Under the pieces are notes generated by a model. The model ran no database searches. It saw only the letters and a list, made by a program, of their open reading frames with translations, and was not told the DNA's origin. Position numbers and translations under genes: made by a program. Positions 1-5,416 of a DNA stretch of 6,582 bases are shown piece by piece. The stretch comes from an uncultured Pseudomonadota bacterium (GTDB lineage Bacteria; Pseudomonadota; Gammaproteobacteria; Methylococcales; Methylomonadaceae): positions 1-6,582 of the forward strand of contig CAIZCB010000491.1 of assembly GCA_903931355.1 (NCBI GenBank), read 5' to 3'. The stretch's first letter is position 1; each line of letters begins with the position of its first letter.

Positions 1-1
1 A

Positions 2-2014
2 TTAAAGCACTGCTTCTACATTAGCAACGACATTATCAACGGTAAAGCCGAACTCTTTAAATAGTTCGCCTGCTGGTGCTGATTCGCCGAAGCGATCCAA
101 ACCAACTACTCGACCATTGCTGCCAGCATATTTCCACCAGCTGTCAGTCACACCGGCTTCAACTACAACACGTTTAGTGACGCTTGCAGGTAATACGCTG
201 TCTTTGTACGCTTGATCTTGCGCTTCGAAAGCGTTGGTAGATGGCATTGAAACAACGCGGATTTTTTTACCTTTAGCCGCCAAAACATCAGCTGCTTTAA
301 CAGCTAACTCGATTTCTGAACCAGTCGAAATGATGATTGCATCAGGTGTGCCATCGCTGTCTTTCAGGATGTAACCACCTTTGCTAATCGCTTCGATTTG
401 CGCTTGGCTACGAGCAATGTGTGGCAGGTTTTGACGTGAGAAGACCAAAGTGCTTGGGCCGTCTTTACGATCAATCGCTGATTTCCACGCAACCGCTGAT
501 TCAACTGCATCGCATGGGCGCCAAACATTCATGTTTGGAATCATACGTAAAGTCGCAGTTTGTTCGATTGGTTGGTGAGTTGGACCGTCTTCGCCCAGAC
601 CGATAGAGTCGTGAGTGTAAACAAAGATGGTTGGGATTTTCATCAACGCAGCCATACGCAAAGCGTTACGTGCGTATTCTGAGAACATCAAGAAGGTCGC
701 GCCGTATGGTTTGAAACCACCGTGTAACGCCAAACCATTCATGATAGCTGACATACCGAATTCACGAACGCCGTAGTAAACGTAGTTACCGTCATGACCT
801 GGTGCGTTAACGTCTTTGCAACCTGACCACAAAGTCAAGTTAGAACCCGCTAAGTCAGCAGAACCACCGGTTAATTCTGGCAACAATGGGCCAAAACCGT
901 TCAAGGTGTTTTGTGAGGCTTTACGGCTAGCAATGGTTTCTGCTTTTGCGTTAACTTCAGCGATGAAAGCGTTTGATTTAGCTTCCCAGTCAGCTGGCAA
1001 TTCACCGGCTGTACGACGCTCAAATTCAGCCGCTAATTCAGGGTGTGCTGCACGGTATTTAGCAAATTTATCGTTCCACTCTGCTTCTAAAACCGCACCT
1101 TTAGCATTGCCATCCCAAGCTGCTTTGATGTCAGCAGGAATTTCAAATGGCGCATGTGGCCAGCCGATACGCTCACGAGTTGCAGCGATTTCAGCATCGC
1201 CTAATGCAGCACCGTGGCATTCTTCTTTGCCTTCTTTGTTTGGCGACCCCCAACCAATAATGGTTTGGCAGCAAATGATAGATGGTTTGTCAGTAACTTG
1301 ACGTGCTTCTTCAATCGCTTTTTTCACTGCTTCTGCGTCGTGACCGTCAACTTTAGGAATCACGTGCCAGCCATAAGCTTCAAAACGTTGTGGTGTGTTG
1401 TCTAGGAACCAACCAGTTACGTTACCATGACCACGGACTTCACCATCGATAGAGATGTTATTGTCGTCATAGATCGCAATCAATTTGCCTAATTTCATTG
1501 AGCCCGCTAAAGAGCAAGCTTCGTGTGAAATACCTTCCATCAAGCAACCATCACCTAAGAATGTGTAGGTGTAGTGATCAACGATGTCGTGGCCTGGACG
1601 GTTGAACTGACCTGCCAATGTGCGTTCTGCCAAAGCAAAACCCACAGCATTGGTGATACCTTGTCCTAATGGGCCGGTAGTAGTTTCAACGCCAGCGGTA
1701 TAACCGTATTCAGGGTGACCTGGAGTACGTGAATGCAATTGACGGAATTTTTTTAATTCTTCAATCGGCAAATCGTAACCTGCCAAGTGAAGCAATGAAT
1801 AGATCAGCATTGAACCGTGACCGTTAGACAAGATAAATCTGTCACGGTTAGGCCATTGTGGGTTTGATGGGTTATGTTGCAGGAAATCGTTCCATAGAAC
1901 TTCTGCAATATCAGCCATCCCCATCGGTGCGCCAGGGTGTCCTGAGTTGGCTTTTTGTACGGCGTCCATGCTAAGTGCGCGGATGGCGTTCGCTAGGTCT
2001 CTACGCGAAGGCAT
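2..2014 (-). CDS. tkt: Transketolase
   Basis: This gene encodes a complete 670-residue transketolase, a cytosolic thiamine-diphosphate (ThDP) enzyme that moves two-carbon ketol units between sugar phosphates; E. coli TktA is 663 residues. Beside hxlA its likely job is regenerating ribulose 5-phosphate for the RuMP cycle. The N-terminal pyrimidine/pyrophosphate domain has the expected histidines H26 (SGHPG), H66 (NGHG) and H100 (TPGH), and the ThDP/metal motif runs from GDG at 154-156 to NN at 185-186. H267 matches a conserved substrate-site histidine. The middle domain carries the catalytic glutamate E418 (YGVREFG) and H480 (EDGPTH). The C-terminal domain, roughly 540-670, is intact. The ATG start is supported by an AAGGAG site at 2021-2026, 6 bases upstream, and by colinearity with TktA from residue 1. 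A six-residue insertion at about 194-200, relative to E. coli TktA as I recall it, lies just after the ThDP motif. The stop codon is only one base from the window edge, so downstream genes are not visible. Confidence 0.97.
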   Translation of the reverse strand: MPSRRDLANAIRALSMDAVQKANSGHPGAPMGMADIAEVLWNDFLQHNPSNPQWPNRDRFILSNGHGSMLIYSLLHLAGYDLPIEELKKFRQLHSRTPGHPEYGYTAGVETTTGPLGQGITNAVGFALAERTLAGQFNRPGHDIVDHYTYTFLGDGCLMEGISHEACSLAGSMKLGKLIAIYDDNNISIDGEVRGHGNVTGWFLDNTPQRFEAYGWHVIPKVDGHDAEAVKKAIEEARQVTDKPSIICCQTIIGWGSPNKEGKEECHGAALGDAEIAATRERIGWPHAPFEIPADIKAAWDGNAKGAVLEAEWNDKFAKYRAAHPELAAEFERRTAGELPADWEAKSNAFIAEVNAKAETIASRKASQNTLNGFGPLLPELTGGSADLAGSNLTLWSGCKDVNAPGHDGNYVYYGVREFGMSAIMNGLALHGGFKPYGATFLMFSEYARNALRMAALMKIPTIFVYTHDSIGLGEDGPTHQPIEQTATLRMIPNMNVWRPCDAVESAVAWKSAIDRKDGPSTLVFSRQNLPHIARSQAQIEAISKGGYILKDSDGTPDAIIISTGSEIELAVKAADVLAAKGKKIRVVSMPSTNAFEAQDQAYKDSVLPASVTKRVVVEAGVTDSWWKYAGSNGRVVGLDRFGESAPAGELFKEFGFTVDNVVANVEAVL

Positions 2015-2097
2015 AGTAATCTCCTTGGGAATTTGAGCTATAAACCAGCTGTTAATTAAACTAACCGGTTTAAAAAACTAGGGGTGATAAACAAACA

Positions 2098-2128
2098 AAA
2101 GGACGAGTGGCATAACCACTCGTCCTTT
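2098..2128 (-). terminator. Intrinsic terminator after hxlA
   Basis: A perfect 13-bp inverted repeat pairs 2098-2110 with 2116-2128 around a 5-base loop (core GGACGAGTGG / CCACTCGTCC). Read on the minus strand, it starts about 37 bases past the hxlA stop and is followed by a T-rich run (TTTTGTTTGTTT), as expected for a Rho-independent terminator. It lies between hxlA and tkt, so most hxlA transcripts should end here and tkt probably needs its own promoter or read-through. The plus-strand side also has some T's (GTTTT), so weak bidirectional activity is possible, but no plus-strand gene leads into it. Confidence 0.8.
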
Positions 2129-2165
2129 GTTTTACTGCTTAGGATTCGGTGTTGCCAAAGCGAGC

Positions 2166-2813
2166 TTATGCAGCTGCTGCTTCAACCAATTCACGAATTT
2201 CACGAGCAGAAGTCGCAGGGCATGCAGCGCCATAGATAGCTGCACCAACTACGATGATGTTTGCGCCTGCTTCAACAACTTGTTGAACAGTTGATTGTTT
2301 AATACCGCCAGCAACAGAAATTCTGACGTTTAAGCCTAAACGAGCAACGTCGTTTAAGTCAGTAAATGGCGTGTGGCCAGCTGCTTGAGCGTCTAAGCCA
2401 GTGTGAATGCCCACGATTTGAGCGCCCAATTTAACTGATTCTCTTGCGATGTAAGCTTTGTCTTCAACGTTGATCAAGTCGATTTGAACTTCAGCACCGT
2501 GTTTTTTAGCTGCTTTGATAACGCCAGCAATAGTAGCCAAACCAGAAACACCTAATACTGTGCAGATGTCTGCGCCAGCTGCATAGAATGCACCCGCTTC
2601 GTATTCGCCAGCATCCATAGTTTTCAAGTCAACCAACAACAATTTTTCTGGGAAACGTTGTCTTAATTCTTGAACCAAATTGATACCGTTGTATTTAATG
2701 CAAGGTGTACCAATTTCAAAAATATCTACATAAGGCGCTACTTGATCAGCCAACGCAACTGTTTGGTTGAAGTCTAGTGAATCCAACGCCATTTGTATTA
2801 ATGGTCTTGCCAT
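2166..2813 (-). CDS. hxlA: 3-hexulose-6-phosphate synthase
   Basis: This 215-residue protein condenses formaldehyde with D-ribulose 5-phosphate to give 3-hexulose 6-phosphate, the first step of the RuMP pathway; the length is usual for the family. It is a single-domain (beta/alpha)8 protein of the orotidine-5'-phosphate decarboxylase superfamily. The signature D-x-K-x-x-D is at D62, K64 and D67. The N-terminal strand MARPLIQMALDSLD is typical of bacterial HPS. H137 sits in GIHTGLD, and SVAGGI (166-171) with VVGAAIYGA (188-196) forms the usual C-terminal phosphate-binding strands. The ATG start is supported by GGAG at 2822-2825, 8 bases upstream, and by full N-terminal agreement with the family. 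A TTGACA promoter and a long structured leader precede it. The isomerase gene hxlB is not adjacent on either side. Family membership is near certain; the related decarboxylase UlaD/SgbH is less likely because of the N-terminal match and methylotroph context. Confidence 0.96.
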   Translation of the reverse strand: MARPLIQMALDSLDFNQTVALADQVAPYVDIFEIGTPCIKYNGINLVQELRQRFPEKLLLVDLKTMDAGEYEAGAFYAAGADICTVLGVSGLATIAGVIKAAKKHGAEVQIDLINVEDKAYIARESVKLGAQIVGIHTGLDAQAAGHTPFTDLNDVARLGLNVRISVAGGIKQSTVQQVVEAGANIIVVGAAIYGAACPATSAREIRELVEAAAA

Positions 2814-2815
2814 GT

Positions 2816-2825
2816 GATGTGCTCC
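2816..2825 (-). promoter_or_regulatory. hxlA SD site with leader complement
   Basis: The mRNA reads GGAGCACATC here, with GGAG as the Shine-Dalgarno site 8 bases before the ATG. The leader segment GATGTTGCTC (positions 2896 to 2887 in mRNA order) is complementary to GAGCACATC apart from a single bulged T. The ribosome-binding site could therefore be masked by a sequence about 60 nt upstream. The complementarity is read directly from the sequence; the regulatory meaning is inferred. Confidence 0.4.
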
Positions 2826-2853
2826 GATAGTTACAGTTATAGTTATAAGGACC

Positions 2854-2910
2854 GCTCATCAGCGACGTTTCTCGGTAAAACCGAGAGAGCAACATCTTCT
2901 TCCGATGAGC
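2854..2910 (-). promoter_or_regulatory. Structured 5' leader hairpin of hxlA
   Basis: On the hxlA mRNA strand this 57-nt segment can fold into three stacked helices. The outer stem pairs GCTCATC (2910-2904) with GATGAGC (2860-2854), 7 bp. The middle stem pairs GATGTT (2896-2891) with AACGTC (2869-2864), 6 bp including one G-U. The apical stem pairs TCTCGGT (2886-2880) with ACCGAGA (2876-2870), 7 bp with a 3-nt T loop. A purine-rich internal loop (GGAAGAA, 2903-2897) and a 4-nt bulge (GCTC, 2890-2887) separate them. No T-run follows, so it does not look like a terminator. It lies within the transcript expected from the TTGACA promoter, about 15 nt after the likely start. I do not recognise it as a named RNA family. 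Its position suggests control of hxlA translation or mRNA stability. Confidence 0.5.
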
Positions 2911-2931
2911 AATAAAAAATAAACTGGCGCA

Positions 2932-2961
2932 ACTCTAAAACAGAACAAGGCGCTCTGTCAA
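2932..2961 (-). promoter_or_regulatory. Probable sigma70 promoter of hxlA
   Basis: On the minus strand a perfect -35 box TTGACA (2961-2956) is followed after 18 bases by TAGAGT (2937-2932), which matches four of six -10 consensus positions. An alternative -10, TTTAGA, would give a 16-base spacer. Transcription would begin near 2925, leaving a leader of roughly 110 nt that contains the hairpin at 2854-2910. The -35 box is strong; the choice of -10 is uncertain. Confidence 0.55.
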
Positions 2962-3050
2962 TCGTAATCCTTAGCTTGTGTGTGCTTTAGTAATCATAAA
3001 ACCCGTTAAAGTCAGCTTCGAGTGGCTTTAGCTTTATAGCCAAAAGCGAA

Positions 3051-3079
3051 TTGGTTACAATTTCTGGATTCAATATAAT
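3051..3079 (+). promoter_or_regulatory. Promoter of the rnfB-like gene
   Basis: A perfect -10 box TATAAT lies at 3074-3079, with TTGGTT at 3051-3056 as a half-matching -35 box and an ideal 17-base spacer. The predicted start is near 3086, only about 4 bases before the ATG at 3090, so the transcript would be leaderless or nearly so. This also argues against translation starting at the in-frame TTG at 3051, which would fall inside the -35 box. Confidence 0.6.
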
Positions 3080-3089
3080 CTTAAACGCC

Positions 3090-3644
3090 ATGACTTTTAA
3101 TGCTTCATTAGCCGAGAAAATCGAGCTATTACTGCCACAAACCCAATGCCGACAGTGTGGCTATCCAGGTTGTAAACCTTATGCGGAAGCAATTAGTCGC
3201 GATGAGGCAGATATTAATCAATGTCCTCCGGGGGGCGAACAGGGGATAAAACAATTATCGCAATTACTAAATATTCCGGCTAAACCACTAAATAGCCAAT
3301 TTGGTGTTGAAAAACCGTTTCAAGTCGCCGTAATTATCGAAGCAGACTGTATCGGTTGCACTCGCTGTCTACCGCCTTGCCCAGTCGATGCCATCATCGG
3401 TGCCTCTAAACAAATGCATACCGTGGTTGCTCAACAATGTACTGGCTGTGAGCTATGTCTTGTCTACTGTCCGGTTGATTGCATCGTGATGCAAGCACCA
3501 GTCGAGCCAAAATTTGATGCCATGCAGGCCAGAAAACAACACCAAGTAAAAAATCAACGTCTTGCCAAATTAGAAGCAGAAAAAGCCGAGCGACTCAATC
3601 GTCAGAAAATGCTATTAGCCAAACTCAAACAAGCCAAATCCTAG
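3090..3644 (+). CDS. RnfB-like 4Fe-4S protein, soluble form
   Basis: This 184-residue protein is related to subunit B of the Rnf/Rsx electron-transport complex. An N-terminal 4Fe-4S domain has C20-x2-C23-x4-C28 and C45 (CRQCGYPGC, then INQCPPGG). A bacterial two-cluster ferredoxin domain follows, with C87, C90, C93, C97 and C117, C120, C123, C127. Residues 146-180 are rich in K, E, Q, A and L and look like a charged helix or coiled coil. E. coli RsxB begins with a transmembrane anchor; this protein starts directly at the Fe-S domain ([14 protein letters not shown]), like the short RnfB I recall from pseudomonads. It could be peripheral or soluble. No other rnf gene is in the window, so a general ferredoxin role is possible. 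ATG 3090 was chosen because the upstream in-frame TTG at 3051 overlaps the promoter and neither has a clear SD. It is divergent from hxlA and a tRNA gene follows. Confidence 0.85.
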   Translation: MTFNASLAEKIELLLPQTQCRQCGYPGCKPYAEAISRDEADINQCPPGGEQGIKQLSQLLNIPAKPLNSQFGVEKPFQVAVIIEADCIGCTRCLPPCPVDAIIGASKQMHTVVAQQCTGCELCLVYCPVDCIVMQAPVEPKFDAMQARKQHQVKNQRLAKLEAEKAERLNRQKMLLAKLKQAKS

Positions 3645-3674
3645 CCTAGCAATGACTTTGCCTTGATTTTCGCT

Positions 3675-3680
3675 TATACT
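3675..3680 (+). promoter_or_regulatory. Probable -10 box of the tRNA-Arg gene
   Basis: TATACT lies 16 bases before the mature tRNA, giving a predicted start near 3687 and a 5' extension of about 10 nt for RNase P to remove. The matching -35 region (around 3652-3658, ATGACTT) is weak. No terminator hairpin is visible between the rnfB-like stop and this site, so read-through from rnfB could also contribute. Confidence 0.4.
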
Positions 3681-3696
3681 TGCCAACCTTCAAAAC

Positions 3697-3773
3697 GCGC
3701 CCGTAGCTCAGCTGGATAGAGCGCAGCCCTCCGGAGGCTGAGGCCAGAGGTTCGAATCCTCTCGGGCGCGCCA
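3697..3773 (+). tRNA. tRNA-Arg (anticodon CCG)
   Basis: This is a complete 77-nt cloverleaf. The acceptor strands GCGCCCG (3697-3703) and CGGGCGC (3763-3769) pair fully. The D-stem is GCTC/GAGC, the anticodon stem is CAGCC/GGCTG with loop CTCCGGA, and the T-stem is AGAGG/CCTCT with loop TTCGAAT. The anticodon CCG is at 3731-3733 and reads the arginine codon CGG. The discriminator base is G3770 and the CCA end is encoded (3771-3773). It lies alone between the rnfB-like gene and the convergent pirin gene. I saw no copy of its 3' end elsewhere in the window that would mark an integrated element. Confidence 0.97.
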
Positions 3774-3817
3774 TTTTCTATTTCTACATTCAGCCTGTTT
3801 TTCACAAACATTAATTA

Positions 3818-4684
3818 TCAGTCTTGAGAAACTAAGCGGCCATTCCGATAATCAGCAATCGCTTGTTCAATCTCTTCATGTGTATTCATTACAAAAGGCC
3901 CATATTGAACGATAGGTTCATGCAGGGGCTTGGCCGTCAGCAACAAAACAGCAAGATTCTCATCATCCGCTTGAATTGCCAAGTGATCGCCCTCGGATAG
4001 TAAGCCTGCGCAGTGTGTTGCCAGTATTTGTTTTTCGGTACCTAAACCGATTTTTAGTTGGCCTTCATAAGGATAAACAAAAGCGTTATGGCCTAATGCG
4101 ATTGGAAGCATCAATTCAGCTCCTGCCGGCAGTCGAATGTCCAAAAATAAAGGTTCAGTGCTGGTGCTTTGAATGGGGCCGGCGATAGATTGATCTTCGA
4201 TTTCTGTTTTGCCAGCGATAATTTTTACCGTGCCACCATTCAACAAATTCATGATCGGAATCTGTTCTGGTTGAATATCCTGATAAGCGGCTGGTTTCAT
4301 TTTTTCTTTGGCAGGCAGGTTAATCCAAAGCTGAAAACCTCGCATACGACCGCTAGTTTGTTGTGGCATTTCGGAATGGATGATGCCACGTCCTGCAGTC
4401 ATCCATTGTGCTGCACCGCTTTTTAAATCGCCTTGGTTTTCTAAGTGGTCGCGATGCAGCATGTGGCCGTCTAACATGTAGGTCACGGACTCAAAGCCCC
4501 GATGGGGATGGTCAGGAAAACCTGCGATGTAATCATCAGCATTCATCGATGAGAATTCATCAAGCATCAAAAAAGGATCAAGGCGTAAGTGTTGATGCTG
4601 CCCAAGGCTACGCAATAATTTAACGCCGCCGCCATCAGATGTTGCTATCGATTTAATCACTTGTTTCAAAGTTCGGGTCGTCAT
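3818..4684 (-). CDS. Pirin family protein (bicupin)
   Basis: This 288-residue protein of the pirin family is a cytosolic double cupin with a metal in the N-terminal barrel; some bacterial members, such as E. coli YhhW, are quercetin 2,3-dioxygenases. The metal ligands known from human pirin and YhhW are present: H59 and H61 in DHPHRG, H103 and E105 in IIHSE. The surrounding family blocks DPFLMLDEF (36-44) and GFQLWINLP (116-124) are intact. The C-terminal cupin spans roughly 175-285. Length is normal for bacterial pirins. The ATG has only a weak SD (CGAGAT) and lies 19 bases after the azoR stop, so it is probably translated from an azoR-pirin message. The true substrate is unknown; a role in breaking down or sensing quinones or flavonoids is inferred from family and neighbours. 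No strong terminator hairpin follows the gene, only a 5-bp one near 3797-3811. Confidence 0.92.
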   Translation of the reverse strand: MTTRTLKQVIKSIATSDGGGVKLLRSLGQHQHLRLDPFLMLDEFSSMNADDYIAGFPDHPHRGFESVTYMLDGHMLHRDHLENQGDLKSGAAQWMTAGRGIIHSEMPQQTSGRMRGFQLWINLPAKEKMKPAAYQDIQPEQIPIMNLLNGGTVKIIAGKTEIEDQSIAGPIQSTSTEPLFLDIRLPAGAELMLPIALGHNAFVYPYEGQLKIGLGTEKQILATHCAGLLSEGDHLAIQADDENLAVLLLTAKPLHEPIVQYGPFVMNTHEEIEQAIADYRNGRLVSQD

Positions 4685-4703
4685 GGCGTTATCTCGGATC
4701 GCT

Positions 4704-5309
4704 TTATTGGTTCACTAAGTCAGTGATTTGTTGTTTGGCCGCAGCTAATGCAGCATTTTTACTTGCTTCGCTTATGTTTAGTCCTTCGGCATAGACAAAC
4801 TCAATATCAGTAATGCCGATGAAACCTAAAAAATGCTTCATGTATTCGGTTTGGCTGTCTAGTGGCGTGCCAGCATATAAACCGCCTCGCGCTGCAAAAA
4901 TATAGGCTTTTTTCCCAGTTAACAAACCTTCAGAGCCTTTTTCGGTGTAGCGAAAAGTGAGGCCGGAGCGAGCGATGTAATCAAAGTAAGCTTTTAGTGT
5001 TGAGGGGATGCCGAAGTTATACATAGGTAGACCAATGACAATGATGTCTGCGCTCTTGAGTTCGTCAATCAGTCGGTCAGATTCTGCAACTAATTTCTGT
5101 TGTTGCTCTGATCGCAAATCTGGTTGGGTAAAAAAGGCTTGTGCTCGTTCGGCGTCGAGATGAGGCAAAGGGTTTTTAGCAAGGTCGCGGATCACCAATT
5201 CAGTCTCTTGATGTTTACTAATCCATGCGGAAACAAATTGATCAGCGAGATGGCTGGATTGGCCATCGTTATGGAATATGCTTGAGTTGATTTGTAGCAA
5301 GCTTGTCAT
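4704..5309 (-). CDS. azoR: FMN-dependent NADH-azoreductase
   Basis: This 201-residue protein equals E. coli AzoR in length and aligns with it throughout. AzoR is a homodimeric flavodoxin-like enzyme that uses NADH to reduce azo compounds and, probably physiologically, quinones by two electrons, which avoids semiquinone radicals. FMN-site elements are visible: S9 and the GQSSHL loop (16-21), MYNF (96-99) and ARGG (140-143). The strand IIVIGLP (89-95) and the block LGFIGITD (161-168) are typical. The ATG is supported by GGAG at 5319-5322, 9 bases upstream. It is the first gene of a probable two-gene operon with pirin and is divergent from a LysR-type regulator, which likely controls it. The name is secure at family level; the natural substrate cannot be read from sequence. 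Confidence 0.94.
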   Translation of the reverse strand: MTSLLQINSSIFHNDGQSSHLADQFVSAWISKHQETELVIRDLAKNPLPHLDAERAQAFFTQPDLRSEQQQKLVAESDRLIDELKSADIIVIGLPMYNFGIPSTLKAYFDYIARSGLTFRYTEKGSEGLLTGKKAYIFAARGGLYAGTPLDSQTEYMKHFLGFIGITDIEFVYAEGLNISEASKNAALAAAKQQITDLVNQ

Positions 5310-5369
5310 GAGGTATTGCTCCGATATTTAAGAATGGGGTTATTAAATACGTCTTTGAATTGATAGAAA

Positions 5370-5377
5370 AGTATAAT
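5370..5377. promoter_or_regulatory. Overlapping divergent -10 boxes, lysR/azoR
   Basis: The plus strand has a perfect TATAAT at 5372-5377, facing the LysR gene, and the minus strand has TATACT at 5375-5370, facing azoR. Neither has a good -35 box at 16-18 bases, which would fit promoters that depend on or are blocked by the regulator. The AT-rich spacer 5310-5416 should hold the LysR-type operator, but I could not pick one T-N11-A site with confidence. Confidence 0.4.
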
Positions 5378-5416
5378 AATTAGTCTTTATTGATCGAATA
5401 TTTAGATGGATTTCAA

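Noticed and set aside
816..1301. A 161-codon open frame on the plus strand inside tkt (and smaller ones at 421-606 and 1214-1405).
   Set aside because: They lie antisense to a fully conserved transketolase, show no recognisable motifs or SD sites, and arise from the codon bias of the real gene.
2854..2873. CTGATGAG with a nearby GAAA in the hxlA leader, resembling hammerhead ribozyme core boxes.
   Set aside because: On the mRNA strand the GAAA comes before CTGATGAG with only a few bases between, which leaves no room for the two required stems and cleavage site. The bases are better explained by the outer and apical helices of the leader hairpin.
3051..3089. TTG at 3051 as the start of the RnfB-like protein, adding 13 residues.
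   Set aside because: The codon lies inside the likely -35 box, has no SD, and the extra residues do not form a membrane anchor or match the family.
3797..3811. TGTTT/AAACA inverted repeat after pirin as a terminator.
   Set aside because: The stem is only 5 bp and almost all A-T, too weak to call.
3697..3817. tRNA-Arg as an integration (attachment) site for a mobile element.
   Set aside because: No integrase gene, no repeated tRNA 3' end and no change in gene character appear downstream within the window.
3976..4623. Three plus-strand open frames of 70-85 codons opposite pirin.
   Set aside because: They are antisense to a conserved gene, overlap each other and have no family resemblance; they are shadow frames.
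5317..5326. The 10-mer TGCTCCGATA is shared by the azoR and hxlA upstream regions (also at 2820-2829).
   Set aside because: It covers the SD in both cases, so much of the match is expected; the azoR leader lacks the hairpin and complement seen at hxlA, so a shared control element is not supported.
5390..5416. TTG at 5390 as the start of the LysR-type regulator.
   Set aside because: It has no SD and sits almost at the predicted transcription start; ATG 5417 gives the normal N-terminal spacing before the helix-turn-helix.
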